A DNA stretch of 64,000 nucleotides from Faeciplasma sp048393055 (GCA_048393055.1 DBFJJS010000014.1:3623-67622); one strand, 5' to 3'; shown: positions 7,037 through 16,992, counted from the stretch's first letter. Notes: generated by a model from the letters alone, not told the origin. Made by a program: numbers and translations.

Positions 7037-7162
7037 CTCATAAGTGGAACACTTGCTCCATCCGCAAATCTTCACAAGGCCGCCGGCGGCCTATCATCAA
7101 TCCTTGCAAAGGTTTTGTCTCTACTATGCCCATCCCGCGGCGCAATGGCAACTGTGCAATCA

Positions 7163-7498
7163 TCACCGTTCCATCTGTGCCTTGGATTTCTGCTTGACTT
7201 CGGCGGCCCTGGCCTGTTCCTGCACGGTGTCCCAGATATTTTCCATGTGGGAGGTTTCCTTATCTTCCCACCGCTCAAAAATCTGCTTCAACGGCTTGCC
7301 GGATTTCAGCAGCGCTCTGGCCTGGCTATCCTCCAGATCGTTATATTCCAGAGACACCAGGATGTCCTCCCGTACCGTGTACTCATAGGCATGGTTCAGA
7401 ACTTCAGCCGGCGGCTGAGAAAGCAGCCAATCCCGGAACTGTTCCTGTTCCGCAAACATTTTCTCATAGAGCTTGGTATTTAATTCTTCGTTGGTCAT
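7163..7498 (-). CDS. DUF3848 protein
   Basis: A 111-residue protein matching DUF3848: NEELNTKLYEKMFAEQEQFRDWLLSQPP, then AYEYTVREDILVSLEYNDL, and SGKPLKQIF. It is found beside the large helicase gene of Tn1549-like elements; its function is unknown. It follows the giant gene by 11 bases with a GGAGG site, so it is its downstream partner in the same transcript. The 126-base gap before the Xre terminator contains nothing recognisable. Confidence 0.8.
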   Translation of the reverse strand: MTNEELNTKLYEKMFAEQEQFRDWLLSQPPAEVLNHAYEYTVREDILVSLEYNDLEDSQARALLKSGKPLKQIFERWEDKETSHMENIWDTVQEQARAAEVKQKSKAQMER

Positions 7499-7509
7499 GG
7501 GAACCTCCT

Positions 7510-10500
7510 TTACCGTTCCAGGCCTACCATTTTCCGGGCAGGCGCTTCGTCGCCCTCATCAGGGACGTCATCCATCAGTGTCTTGTCTTTCTCATCCATG
7601 TTAAGCAGGATATTGAGTTCCTGCAAACGGGCCGTTTTCTCTGCCAGTTCCTCCTCGCGAGCGAAGGGGGCAGCCAGTTCGGTGCGGGCGTTTTCAAGCT
7701 GGGCTTTGGTTTCCTCCAGCTTGGCCCGTTCCGATTCCAGCGCCTTCGGCAGATTCTCCAGCGCATTGTCCAGACGGGTGATGTTGCCGAACACATCCGC
7801 CCCCAGCGTCACCGTGTGGGACAGCGTACCTTTCAGCGTGATGCGGTACTCGTTGCTCATCCCGTCATAGGCCAGCACCATGGAGAAGCCCCGGTACTGC
7901 CCCAAAAGAACAGCATCGGAGCCGGTCATCCGGGTGCAGACATCAATAATAGCCTTGCCGGCAGCCTCTTTTTCGGTGTAGTGCCTGCCCTCCACCTCCA
8001 TGCCGCAGAATCCTTCCTGGGGCCTGGGGTGAGCCGCCGCCAGCGCCGCATCCTGCTCATACCCTTCGATCCGTTCCGTCAGCCGGGTGATCTCAGCCGG
8101 ATATTTGCGGTACACCAGCTCTTCCAGCGCATACACCTGATTCAGATGGCTGGCTTTCAGCATATTCAGCCTTGCCACCTCCATATCCAGGTTGCACTTC
8201 TCAATGATGAGGGGGTTGCCCGTGGCCAGCGCCTTGATCTCGGAATAGCTCAGGGCAGTTTCGTCCACATCATCCGCCACCCGGACCGGTGCTTTGCTGG
8301 TCATGATCTGGGCGATAAATTTTTGTTTGTTCTCCACAAGCTGATACAAATAGGCGTCGAACGTGCCTTCTGTGACATAACGGTAAATCTCCACCTCCTC
8401 GTTTTCATTGCCCTGGCGGACGATGCGCCCCAGCCGCTGCTGCAGGTCGGAAGGCCGCCAGGGGCAGTCTAAATCGTGCAGGGCAATCAAGTGATCCTGC
8501 ACATTGGTGCCTGCGCCCATCTTGGCCGTAGAACCCAGCAGGACCCGCACCTGCCCGGAGCGCACTTTAGAAAATAGCTCCTTCTTTTTGGCTTCGCTGT
8601 CTGCTGTGTGGATAAAGGCGATCTCCGCCTCCGGAATACCGGCGTCCATCAGTTTCTTTTTTAGGTCGTCATAAACATTAAAGGAACCGTCTCGTCCTCG
8701 CAAACTTCGCTCTGCTTCGCCCTCGCCAGCTCGGGCATCCGCCCCGCTCCGTTGCTCGTCCTCTCCCCAAAAAGTCTTACGACTTTTCGGGGGCCCCGAA
8801 GGTGTAGAAAGATCGCAGAACACAAGCTGGGCAGAGCGTTTTTCTTTGGTCTGTTCCCAGATGTGGAACACATTCCGGGCGCAGACAGCCACCTTGCCAT
8901 TGGGGTCATCCGGGGCCAGGGGCTGAATCAGCCGCATATCCAACGCCAGTTTTCTTCCATCGTTGGTAATGCGAAGCATATTGTCCACATGGGGGTCAAC
9001 CCCTCCGGCGCGAATCTTCTCAGCCCGTTCCGCCAGCCCCTTTATCATCTCTTTCTGAAGCTCCGAGGGCTGGATCACTTCCGTGTGGAAGTTGGCTTTG
9101 GGCACGGGGAGTTTCAGCATATCCGCTGTTTGGATGTCAGCCACCTCCTTGAAAGCGGCCATCAGCTCCGGCAGATTATAAAACTTAGCAAACCGGGTTT
9201 TTGCCCGGTAGCCGGTTCCCTCCGGCGATAACTCGATAGCTGTAACCGTCTCTCCGAAGCTACTCGCCCAGTCATCGAAATGGATCAGGCCCAGCTCTTG
9301 CAGGAGCCGGTACTGCAAATACCGCTGGATGGTGTAAAGCTCTACCATGGAGTTGGAAATGGGGGTGCCTGTAGCAAAAATCACGCCGCGCCCACCGGTC
9401 AGCTCGTCCAGGTACTGGCACTTCATAAAGAGGTCGGAACTTTTTTGAGCCTCGGTCTGGGCAATGCCGCCCACATTCCGCATTTTTGTCGCCAAAAACA
9501 AGTTCTTAAAATAATGGCTCTCATCAATGAAAAGCCGGTCCACGCCGAGCTGCTCAAACGTGACCACATCATCCTTGCGGCTCTGGTCGTTGAGCTTGGC
9601 AAGCCTTGCCTCCAGCGATTTCCGGGTGCGCTCCATCTGCTTGACCGTGTAGCGTTCTGCCTTCTGCGCCTTGGCCTGCTCGATCCCTTCCAGGATTTCC
9701 TCGATCTGGCTCTCCAAAATGGCCTGCTGGCGCTCCACACTCATGGGGATTTTCTCAAACTGCGAATGTCCGATGATGATGGCGTCATAGTCCCCGGTGG
9801 CAATGCGGCTGCAAAACTTTTTCCGGTTCTGGGTTTCAAAATCTTTCTTTGTCGCTACCAGGATGTTGGCAGAAGGATAGAGTTGGAGCCATTCCGCCGC
9901 CCATTGCTCGGTGATATGGTTAGGCACCACAATCAGCGACTTGGTGCAAAGGCCCAGGCGCTTCATCTCCATAGCGGCGGCCACCATCTCGTAGGTTTTG
10001 CCTGCCCCAACCTCGTGTGCCAGCAACGTGTTCCCACCATACAAAATGTGCGCGATGGCGTTGATCTGATGGGGCCGTAAGGATATTTCCGGGTTCATGC
10101 CCTCAAACCGGATGTGCCGCCCATCGTACTCACGGGGACGGATACCGTTGAAGGTTTCGTTGTAAATGCGGCACAGCAGTTCCCGGCGATTAATGTCTTT
10201 CCAAATCCATTCGGCAAACTTCTGCTTGATGAGTTCCTGCCGGTCCTGGGCAATGGCGGTTTCCTTTTTGTTGAGGACAGGCTTTTTCTTGCCGTTCTCG
10301 TCCTCAATATAGTCAAATACCCGCACATCCTTCTGATTCAGGGTCTGCTCCAGGATGTGGTAGGCGCTCATCCGCTTGGTGCCGTAGGTGGTGTTGGCCT
10401 TTACATTGCTGCGGTCGGCGTTTTTCTCCCGGATACTCCATTGGCCGGTGGCTTCAGAGCGCAGGATTCGGATACGGTCCCGCACATAGTAATTGGGGGT

Positions 10501-13500
10501 GAGCAGCTCCACCATGAACTGCTGGTACACCTCGACGGGCACCCAGTTCGCACCAATGCGCACGCCGATTTCACCAGCGCCCAGGTCCTGGGGCTGAACC
10601 GCCTCCAAAGCCTCCACATTTCTGCGGGCGGCTTCTTTCTGATGGTCGGGGGCTACTTCCAGGAAGGCTTTTGCCATCCGCAGCTTTTGGCGCACTTTCC
10701 CGGAAAGGTACTCATCCGCTGTGACAAGAGGATAGCGGCTCAGATCGGCCAAAGAAGGCAGGATGTCCTCCGGGTTCTCCGCGCAGCGAATATCCCGGTA
10801 AATCACCCCGGCAAGTTCCTGTTCCAGTTCTTCTGGGGATTTTCCCGACAGCTCCGCCATATAATCCATGTCCACACGGGCTTTTTCAGAGATCGACACC
10901 GCCAATGCTTCGCTGGCCGTGTCCACGCTGGGGACGGCCACATGGGGACGGATGGTGCGCTTGGTGAACAGATCGGCCTTTCTTTTTAGGTTGCCCTGTT
11001 CATCCAGCACCTCCAGAGAGCACAAGAGACAGTAGCTGGAGTCCTCCGAAAAGGCCAGCTTGTTGCCCCGGCTGCTGATCAGGCCATACTTGGCGGTGAA
11101 GCTGTCATAGAGGGCGTTCAGTTTTTGCTGTTCCGTCTCAATGTCCTCGTCCGGGTAGCCTTCGGTCTGGTACTCGATCAGCCTGCGGACACATTCCCGC
11201 AGCTCAATCATGCCCCGGATGCGGTTTTCCGCCGTGACGGACACCTCCACAGGCACCATCACGCTGTTTTCCCGGTAATAGACCTTTCCATCCACGAGCG
11301 TGTAACTGAAATTCCGCACGGTGGGGTCTGCGGGGATAGCGTGATCTTCCTCGTCCAGTTCCTCCAGCTCGTAGGGCTTGATTTCCACCTGCAAAAACTG
11401 GATGGCATTGGCAAGCTGTTCGGATAAATCTTCCCCCTCGCGGGCTTTGCAGGCGCTGTCCGGCCCGAACCGGGTGGATTCCATCACCATGTCGCCCAAG
11501 ACCATTTCCGGGTGCTGCACAAAATAGCGGTTCATGCGGATGCCGTTTTCATCCGTGTCCAGTTGCACCCAATCCGGCTCCAAATCGGTGATGTGGTCGC
11601 GCTTCTGTAGGAAGATAATGTCGCTGGTCACTTCGGTGCCGGCGTTCCGCTTGAAGGTGTTATCCGGCAGGCGGATGGCTCCGATCAGGTCGGCCCGCTG
11701 GGCGAGGTAGCGGCGGATAGCGGAGTTTTCCTTGTCCAGAGTTCCCTTGCTGGTAATGAACGCCACAATGCCGCCTGGCCGCACCTTGTCCAGCGTCTTG
11801 CCAAAGAAATAGTCGTGGATGAGCCAATGGTGCTTGTCATACCGCCTATCCACCACCTTGAAATCCCCAAAGGGGACGTTGCCGATGGCAACATCGAAAA
11901 AGCTGTCCGGCATCTGTACGGTTTCAAAGCCATTCACGGAAATGCTGGCGTTCTGGTAAAGCTGCTGGGCGATTCTGCCGCTGATGCTGTCAATCTCCAC
12001 GCCGTAGGCTTTGCTGCCCGCCATGTCCGCGGGCAAAAGGCCCAGAAAGTTGCCGGTGCCGCAGGATGGCTCCAGGATATTGCCCTGGGTAAAACCCATC
12101 TGTGCGAGAGCCTTGTAGATTCCCCGGATGACTACCGGCGGGGTGTAGAAGGCGGTGAGGGAGCTGGCTCTGGCCGCCGCGTATTCCTCCGAATCCAACA
12201 GGGATTTCAGTTCCCCATAGTGTGCGCTGGTTTCTTCAAAGCAGTCTGCCAGGCCGCCCCAGCCCACATAGCGGGACAGGATTTCCTGTTCTTCGGGCGT
12301 AGCCAGCCGGTCCTCGGCCTCGATCTGCTTCAAGGTGCGGATGGCGGCAGCATTGGCGGCGTATTTCTCGCTGGGAGTGCCATGCCCCAGGGTATCGTCG
12401 GTGATGTGGAAATCATGGCGCTGATCCTTGGGAACCTCCGGGTGCAGGGTGGTAAAGGTGATCCGTTCCCGGCGGGCGTGCCTGGGCGGCAGTAGGGCGG
12501 CTCCTTCTTTTTGCGGTTGCGGCTCCGGCATTTCCCCGGCCATCTGGCTCTCATAGCGGTCGATGTCCTCCGCCGTCAGCCATTCCGGTTTTTCCGGCAG
12601 GGCGGCGTAGAGTTCCCGCATTTTGGCGATCTGTTCTCGCACGTTCCCAGCCCACAAATGCTTTTCCGCACGTCCGCCAGCGCCCAGGTAGTAGTCGCAA
12701 TCCGCTTTCAGACGGCTGAGTAAGCGGTAGTCATCTGAACGCTGCTCCGGCGTGGCGCCGATGGATTCCAGTTCCTCATCCGAAACAGAAATGAGGTCGT
12801 CAAAATCCAGTTCGGCCAGCTCGTTTTGGATGAGTCCGTCCAGGCTCTCATACTGCCTGCGCTCCAAAAACTGCCCGTCCAGGTATCGCTCAATGCGGTA
12901 ATGGACCAAATCGGCATTGACCTGGATGGGGATTTCCTCGTCCGTGATCGTGGTGTAGGCAATGCCCACCTTTTCCAGATCGCTGAAATCGGCATAGCCG
13001 TCGTATTCCGCTTGGCAGAATTGGTCAATCAATTCTTTTGCCTGCTCCAACAGGGCCTGATCTTGGGTGAGGGGCTGGGGCAGCTCGTCGATTTTCTCCA
13101 TACATAGCGCAACATCTGCCACGATTTCTTCTTCCGGGTCCGCATGATCCAGGAAGGATTGCAGCAGCACATGGATTTCCTGCCGCTGGGCTGTATTTTG
13201 GAGCTGCTGGACGATGTTCGCCGCCGCCTGAGAGTCGTCCTCTCCGTAGCCCATGCGGGAGCCGTCAAATTCTCCTACAAGGCGCAGCACCTGGGCTGCC
13301 AGCTCCGGGTAGGGGTCTGCCGGTTCTTCTTTTCGGGCTGGTTCCTCTCTGGGCGGCACCGAGAATACGGGCGCGTCCTGGGTGGCGGAGATGGTCAGTT
13401 CCGAGGTGTCAGCCACCTGTTGAATCCTGTCCCGAACCTCCTGGGGCATTTCCTCATCGTAAACCGTCACCGTGCGGTCCGGGGCAATGTGGGCAACCGT

Positions 13501-16500
13501 GCGGTAGTCCCCATCCACTTCTTCCAGCCGGTTCCACACGGTCAGCCCGTTGCCCAGATGCCCATAGCCCAGGTCGTAGGCTTTCGCCTGCGGCACAGCA
13601 GGGGCTACCGGCTCCTTTTTCTCCGCAAACAGGGTAAAAGTGCCCTGCCGGTAGGCGGAAATGTCTTCAAAAGCCTGCTGGCGCAGGGAGTACATCCGGT
13701 CATCCTGCGGGGTAGCTTCCCAAACAGGGATCATCATCTGATAGATTTCTTCCACACGGGCCGGGTCATCAAGCTGAGGCTCGATGAGCTTCACCGCATC
13801 CCAATAATCAAAACCGTAGGGATAGGGGTGGGGCTGCTCCTGGGGCACGTTCTCAAAAAAGGCGCGGATGCTCCGGGCAAGCTGGTGTTTCTCATACTGC
13901 GGCATGGCGGCCCGGTCCTCGTCACTCAGGAACCGGCCTTGGGCGATCATGGCGCTGACGCGCTTTTCCACGGCATTCCATTTCAGTTCCACCTTGGCGT
14001 AAGGCCGAGTGAGATCGCCATGACTGAAGGAGACGCCTTTGCTGAGCTGGTAGGTCACATCGTCATTGCCGCCGGAATAGCCGCTGTACTCGCCGTGGTA
14101 GTGCTTTAAGAAAGTCTCCCGTTCTTTGCGCTCCGTGTGGTTGCGGTAGAAGGAATACACGGCCAGCCGGTAATCCGTGCTGCGTTTCCCGCCCCGGAGA
14201 AGGTTGTCGATCTCGTCCCCGGAAATGAAAAATCGCCGCTGGGGGGCGTACCCTTCGGCGGCGGTAAAGTGCAGCGGTTCCCGCTGCAGGTCGGAAAGCT
14301 GTTCCAGAAGTTTTTGCGGGCGGTGGAAGTGGAACCGCAGCAGTTCCCGGTTCTCTCCGTATGCCTGGACAAACTGCTCCAGTTCATCCCGTATGGTTTG
14401 GAGCGCCTCCGGGTGGTTTAACAGTCCCTGGATGGCGGCGCTTTCCTCTGGAAATCCCCGATGCGTGTTGTAAATAGCATTGACAGTGGGAAGATAGCCC
14501 GCGTCGGCGGTGCCTTCCGCAAAATCCTGACGGAGATACCATAGCTGCGCGGCCCGTTGCTGGCGTTCATATCCGTCCACCCGGTCCAGCTCACTTTGGG
14601 GCATATACCGGCCTAAATCCAGCAATTCCCGGATGCGCTTGGCTGCCTGTTCCCAGGAAATCAGCGTGGCTGCTGCGCGCTGCGCGGTTTCACCCTCGGC
14701 CACATGGATTCCCTCGGCGTTGTACCAAATGGAATATTTCCGGCCATCCAGATAAAAGCCTGCGCCGTTTTCTCCATAGTGTTCCATCAGGAACCGGGCG
14801 TTGTCCTCCAGCGGCTTATCCTTTTTGAAGTAGGCGCAGATGATAAGGCGGCTGTTCTGCTCGTTGGCTCCTACGCACAGCGCTTCGTCGATGACCTGCT
14901 GGGGCAGAGCCGGGTGAGGGAAAATGGATGGTTGGGCCGCACCCTCGGCCTGGGCTGGTTGGTCAAACGCCGCAAAATCAAAAAGGGACATCTGCTGGCT
15001 CTCCTGGGTGGGGAGCCTTGGGATGTCCGTTTGAATGAAATATTCTTTTTTCTCGATGAGCTGGGCGGTCCACCCGGCCACCAGGTCCCAGGAAAACACA
15101 GATTCCCTGGTGCGGGATGGGTAAGAGCCCTCCCACATGAGAAGCCCGTCCTCCTGGGGCTTATAGCCCAGGCGCTGCCCGTCTGCGATGATCTCGGTGT
15201 ACCGGTCCTGATAGGCGGATTTCAGATATTCCGCCCGTTCCCGCGTATCGGTGTGAACGGAAAAGAAAAGCTCGATCTGCCTTTTTTTATACTTGAGGTC
15301 GTCATCCTTGTTGGCGATGACGGCCATGATCTGCTTTTCATCCAAAAGCGCAGGCAATTGCCTTTCGGGGGCCCCGATATTGCCTGCGCTTTCTTCCGGT
15401 TCTTCAATTAGCTGTAAATCAGCTCCGCCAGCACCGTTTCCTCCGCCGCGTTCCGCAGGTTGTTCATCATCTGCACCCACTTCATCGGATCGCGGGCCTT
15501 CAGCTCCTCCGTCACGCCCTCGGCTTTCGCCATCTGCGCCACGATTTCCTCCATCCGGCGCTGGGCGGTCTGCTGGATCTCCGCCAGATGGCTGGAAAGC
15601 CTCCCGCTGGTCAGCAGGTTGGTGTAGGTGATCCTGCGGTGCTCCTTGAGGAACCTCCTGCGAAGCGATGCGTATTTCCCATGGGGAACCGGCTCCTCCT
15701 GGGGCGGCAGAAGGTTGGGCAGATTGTAATCTCCCTGCCGGGTGTATGTGATCTTGTCCATATTCTATGCTCCTTTCCGCCGGTATGTTTTCCTGCTCAC
15801 GTACAGGATACCGGCTCTGCGGCTGGGTTTCAACTGTGCGATTTTCTTTTTGGGGCTGTCTTTGCAGGGCAAGGGCCGTGCGGGCGATCTCAGAAAGGCA
15901 CATCTGGGAGATGTCCCCGGTAGCCACGCCCAGGGCGTTCAATGTTTCAGGCGTATTGAAATTCAGCACGTCCCGAAAATCATCGTCCTCAAAGTATTCG
16001 GACGGATCAAGGCCGCAGCGCGCAATCAGCATATATCCGATGCTGGTCTGCAATGCCCGCCGGTACATCACTTCTACATTGTACTCGTCCAGTTCTTCCA
16101 GAAAGCTCCCTTCCGTGAGGGTTTTCAATTCCGCCAGATAGTCGGGGATGTTGTCCTCCACGGCATTCTTTGCCGCAGAGAGGAGGGCTTCACCCAGATT
16201 CTCCTTGTGCTCCAGCTCTCCAAAGCTGTTCTCCAGCGTTTCGATGATGTCCGGCGCGTATTCCTCCCGTACCGTCCAAAGAGGGACGGGCCGGGTGAAC
16301 CGGGCCTCATGGGTATCGGAAATGTCAAAATAGTATTTCAGCCGGGATTTTCCGTCTGTCTCACCGTCAAAAACGGCAATGCCGTTTGCGCCCCTGTTTA
16401 CCCAGCGCCCAAACTGCCGGTTCCAGCGTTCAATCTCCAGAACGGCGATGGCGTCCGGGCGCTGAGCATAGACAAGCAACATCTCGTCAAAGGGCAGGCG

Positions 16501-16608
16501 GTAGTTGCGGCAGGCAGACGTAAGAAATTGCTGCCATTCTGCCGGAGCTGTTACCCTGCGCTGGGTTTCCTGATACAGCTCCGTCAGGGCTTTATAACGT
16601 ATCGCCAT
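7510..16608 (-). CDS. Giant N6-methyltransferase / SNF2-like helicase polyvalent protein
   Basis: A 3032-residue DNA-processing protein of Tn1549-like elements. Residues about 1-250 form an ArdC/LtrC-like region (LPFDEMLLVYAQRPDAIAV). Residues 283-400 are a Gly/Pro/Arg-rich linker whose DNA encodes tnpV in another frame. A methyltransferase has EPSCGTGNF near 1517 and the catalytic motif GNVPF near 1577. A helicase has AHEVGAGKT near 2200, DESHYF near 2363, GTPISNS near 2415 and QRLGRIVRQG near 2728. A YodL-like tail follows. It probably protects and remodels transferred DNA. ATG 16608 has AGGAGGT seven bases upstream. A 35-residue unusual insertion lies inside the helicase. Confidence 0.9.
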   Translation of the reverse strand: MAIRYKALTELYQETQRRVTAPAEWQQFLTSACRNYRLPFDEMLLVYAQRPDAIAVLEIERWNRQFGRWVNRGANGIAVFDGETDGKSRLKYYFDISDTHEARFTRPVPLWTVREEYAPDIIETLENSFGELEHKENLGEALLSAAKNAVEDNIPDYLAELKTLTEGSFLEELDEYNVEVMYRRALQTSIGYMLIARCGLDPSEYFEDDDFRDVLNFNTPETLNALGVATGDISQMCLSEIARTALALQRQPQKENRTVETQPQSRYPVREQENIPAERSIEYGQDHIHPAGRLQSAQPSAAPGGAGSPWEIRIASQEVPQGAPQDHLHQPADQREAFQPSGGDPADRPAPDGGNRGADGESRGRDGGAEGPRSDEVGADDEQPAERGGGNGAGGADLQLIEEPEESAGNIGAPERQLPALLDEKQIMAVIANKDDDLKYKKRQIELFFSVHTDTRERAEYLKSAYQDRYTEIIADGQRLGYKPQEDGLLMWEGSYPSRTRESVFSWDLVAGWTAQLIEKKEYFIQTDIPRLPTQESQQMSLFDFAAFDQPAQAEGAAQPSIFPHPALPQQVIDEALCVGANEQNSRLIICAYFKKDKPLEDNARFLMEHYGENGAGFYLDGRKYSIWYNAEGIHVAEGETAQRAAATLISWEQAAKRIRELLDLGRYMPQSELDRVDGYERQQRAAQLWYLRQDFAEGTADAGYLPTVNAIYNTHRGFPEESAAIQGLLNHPEALQTIRDELEQFVQAYGENRELLRFHFHRPQKLLEQLSDLQREPLHFTAAEGYAPQRRFFISGDEIDNLLRGGKRSTDYRLAVYSFYRNHTERKERETFLKHYHGEYSGYSGGNDDVTYQLSKGVSFSHGDLTRPYAKVELKWNAVEKRVSAMIAQGRFLSDEDRAAMPQYEKHQLARSIRAFFENVPQEQPHPYPYGFDYWDAVKLIEPQLDDPARVEEIYQMMIPVWEATPQDDRMYSLRQQAFEDISAYRQGTFTLFAEKKEPVAPAVPQAKAYDLGYGHLGNGLTVWNRLEEVDGDYRTVAHIAPDRTVTVYDEEMPQEVRDRIQQVADTSELTISATQDAPVFSVPPREEPARKEEPADPYPELAAQVLRLVGEFDGSRMGYGEDDSQAAANIVQQLQNTAQRQEIHVLLQSFLDHADPEEEIVADVALCMEKIDELPQPLTQDQALLEQAKELIDQFCQAEYDGYADFSDLEKVGIAYTTITDEEIPIQVNADLVHYRIERYLDGQFLERRQYESLDGLIQNELAELDFDDLISVSDEELESIGATPEQRSDDYRLLSRLKADCDYYLGAGGRAEKHLWAGNVREQIAKMRELYAALPEKPEWLTAEDIDRYESQMAGEMPEPQPQKEGAALLPPRHARRERITFTTLHPEVPKDQRHDFHITDDTLGHGTPSEKYAANAAAIRTLKQIEAEDRLATPEEQEILSRYVGWGGLADCFEETSAHYGELKSLLDSEEYAAARASSLTAFYTPPVVIRGIYKALAQMGFTQGNILEPSCGTGNFLGLLPADMAGSKAYGVEIDSISGRIAQQLYQNASISVNGFETVQMPDSFFDVAIGNVPFGDFKVVDRRYDKHHWLIHDYFFGKTLDKVRPGGIVAFITSKGTLDKENSAIRRYLAQRADLIGAIRLPDNTFKRNAGTEVTSDIIFLQKRDHITDLEPDWVQLDTDENGIRMNRYFVQHPEMVLGDMVMESTRFGPDSACKAREGEDLSEQLANAIQFLQVEIKPYELEELDEEDHAIPADPTVRNFSYTLVDGKVYYRENSVMVPVEVSVTAENRIRGMIELRECVRRLIEYQTEGYPDEDIETEQQKLNALYDSFTAKYGLISSRGNKLAFSEDSSYCLLCSLEVLDEQGNLKRKADLFTKRTIRPHVAVPSVDTASEALAVSISEKARVDMDYMAELSGKSPEELEQELAGVIYRDIRCAENPEDILPSLADLSRYPLVTADEYLSGKVRQKLRMAKAFLEVAPDHQKEAARRNVEALEAVQPQDLGAGEIGVRIGANWVPVEVYQQFMVELLTPNYYVRDRIRILRSEATGQWSIREKNADRSNVKANTTYGTKRMSAYHILEQTLNQKDVRVFDYIEDENGKKKPVLNKKETAIAQDRQELIKQKFAEWIWKDINRRELLCRIYNETFNGIRPREYDGRHIRFEGMNPEISLRPHQINAIAHILYGGNTLLAHEVGAGKTYEMVAAAMEMKRLGLCTKSLIVVPNHITEQWAAEWLQLYPSANILVATKKDFETQNRKKFCSRIATGDYDAIIIGHSQFEKIPMSVERQQAILESQIEEILEGIEQAKAQKAERYTVKQMERTRKSLEARLAKLNDQSRKDDVVTFEQLGVDRLFIDESHYFKNLFLATKMRNVGGIAQTEAQKSSDLFMKCQYLDELTGGRGVIFATGTPISNSMVELYTIQRYLQYRLLQELGLIHFDDWASSFGETVTAIELSPEGTGYRAKTRFAKFYNLPELMAAFKEVADIQTADMLKLPVPKANFHTEVIQPSELQKEMIKGLAERAEKIRAGGVDPHVDNMLRITNDGRKLALDMRLIQPLAPDDPNGKVAVCARNVFHIWEQTKEKRSAQLVFCDLSTPSGPPKSRKTFWGEDEQRSGADARAGEGEAERSLRGRDGSFNVYDDLKKKLMDAGIPEAEIAFIHTADSEAKKKELFSKVRSGQVRVLLGSTAKMGAGTNVQDHLIALHDLDCPWRPSDLQQRLGRIVRQGNENEEVEIYRYVTEGTFDAYLYQLVENKQKFIAQIMTSKAPVRVADDVDETALSYSEIKALATGNPLIIEKCNLDMEVARLNMLKASHLNQVYALEELVYRKYPAEITRLTERIEGYEQDAALAAAHPRPQEGFCGMEVEGRHYTEKEAAGKAIIDVCTRMTGSDAVLLGQYRGFSMVLAYDGMSNEYRITLKGTLSHTVTLGADVFGNITRLDNALENLPKALESERAKLEETKAQLENARTELAAPFAREEELAEKTARLQELNILLNMDEKDKTLMDDVPDEGDEAPARKMVGLER
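8694..8805 (-). repeat. In-frame palindromic insertion inside the helicase
   Basis: About 105 bases encode a hydrophilic segment (from GPPKSRKTFWGEDEQ to AERSLRGR) between VFCDLSTPS and DGSFNVYDD. As I remember the homologs, these are nearly contiguous. The DNA has a 12-bp stem (8765-8776/8781-8792, TTAC loop, one G-U pair in RNA) and a 9-base direct repeat GAGGACGAG near both ends. A 15-base string at 8785-8799 recurs at 15363-15377. It looks like a small in-frame mobile or REP-like insertion; the limits are estimated. Confidence 0.5.
15349..15388. repeat. Nested inverted repeat after tnpV
   Basis: Perfect 10-bp arms CGCAGGCAAT (15349-15358) and ATTGCCTGCG (15379-15388) enclose a second GC-rich hairpin. 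The inner string at 15363-15377 is identical over 15 bases to one at 8785-8799. It starts 19 bases downstream of the tnpV stop and lies within the giant reading frame. It may be the tnpV transcript end or the border of a captured segment. Confidence 0.5.
15408..15761 (-). CDS. tnpV: TnpV-like protein nested in the giant gene
   Basis: A 117-residue protein strongly resembling TnpV of Tn4451-type elements: MDKITYTRQGDYNLPNLL, then RRRFLKEHRRITYTNLLTSG, helical QQTAQRRMEEIVAQMAK, and the ending WVQMMNNLRNAAEETVLAE. It lies entirely inside the methyltransferase-helicase gene, same strand but another frame. It has its own AAAGGAG site eight bases before ATG 15761. The host frame over this stretch encodes only a low-complexity linker (residues about 283-400), so TnpV is the constrained frame here. 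Its biochemical role is unknown. Expression is inferred from the ribosome site and conserved sequence. Confidence 0.8.
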   Translation of the reverse strand: MDKITYTRQGDYNLPNLLPPQEEPVPHGKYASLRRRFLKEHRRITYTNLLTSGRLSSHLAEIQQTAQRRMEEIVAQMAKAEGVTEELKARDPMKWVQMMNNLRNAAEETVLAELIYS

Positions 16609-16620
16609 CGGTAGCACCTC

Positions 16621-16992
16621 CTATCGTTCAAATTGTTTTAGCTTTTCCTTTTTAGGTGGATGTTTCTCCATATACTCTTGGAGCGTACTGTCCGCACCCT
16701 CATAATTCCAGTCTTTTTCCGGGTCAATATCCCGGTAGGCATTATTGGTATGGGGACTTCTCTCTAACGGAATCCGCTCATTGGAAATAAGCGTTCCCCA
16801 ATGGTTGACCATGATCCAGTTGGCAATCTGGCAGGGGTCGCCACGCATTTCGTCATCATGGCGGACTTCATACAAATACATCCCCTTCGGGACCGTGCTG
16901 CGATCTACGCGGGCGCAAGTAAACAGCATTGGTTTGTCCAACACGGTCACTTCTTCAAAAATCTCCTTTTGGGCATCAACTTTGATTCCCAT
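16621..16992 (-). CDS. LPD28-domain protein
   Basis: A 123-residue protein with the LPD28 pattern of large polyvalent-protein-associated domains: VTVLDKPMLFTCARVDRSTVPKG, YLYEVRHDDEMRGDP, then IMVNHWGTLISNERIPL. It is encoded directly upstream of the giant gene with a 12-base gap, so it is coexpressed with it. AGAGGTGA is correctly spaced before ATG 16992. The domain is found mostly in mobile elements; its function is not known. Confidence 0.8.
   Translation of the reverse strand: MGIKVDAQKEIFEEVTVLDKPMLFTCARVDRSTVPKGMYLYEVRHDDEMRGDPCQIANWIMVNHWGTLISNERIPLERSPHTNNAYRDIDPEKDWNYEGADSTLQEYMEKHPPKKEKLKQFER

Noticed and set aside
9280..15411. Several plus-strand frames of 200-320 residues opposite the giant gene
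   Set aside because: All are antisense shadows in GC-rich coding DNA. The minus frame has continuous methyltransferase and helicase motifs.
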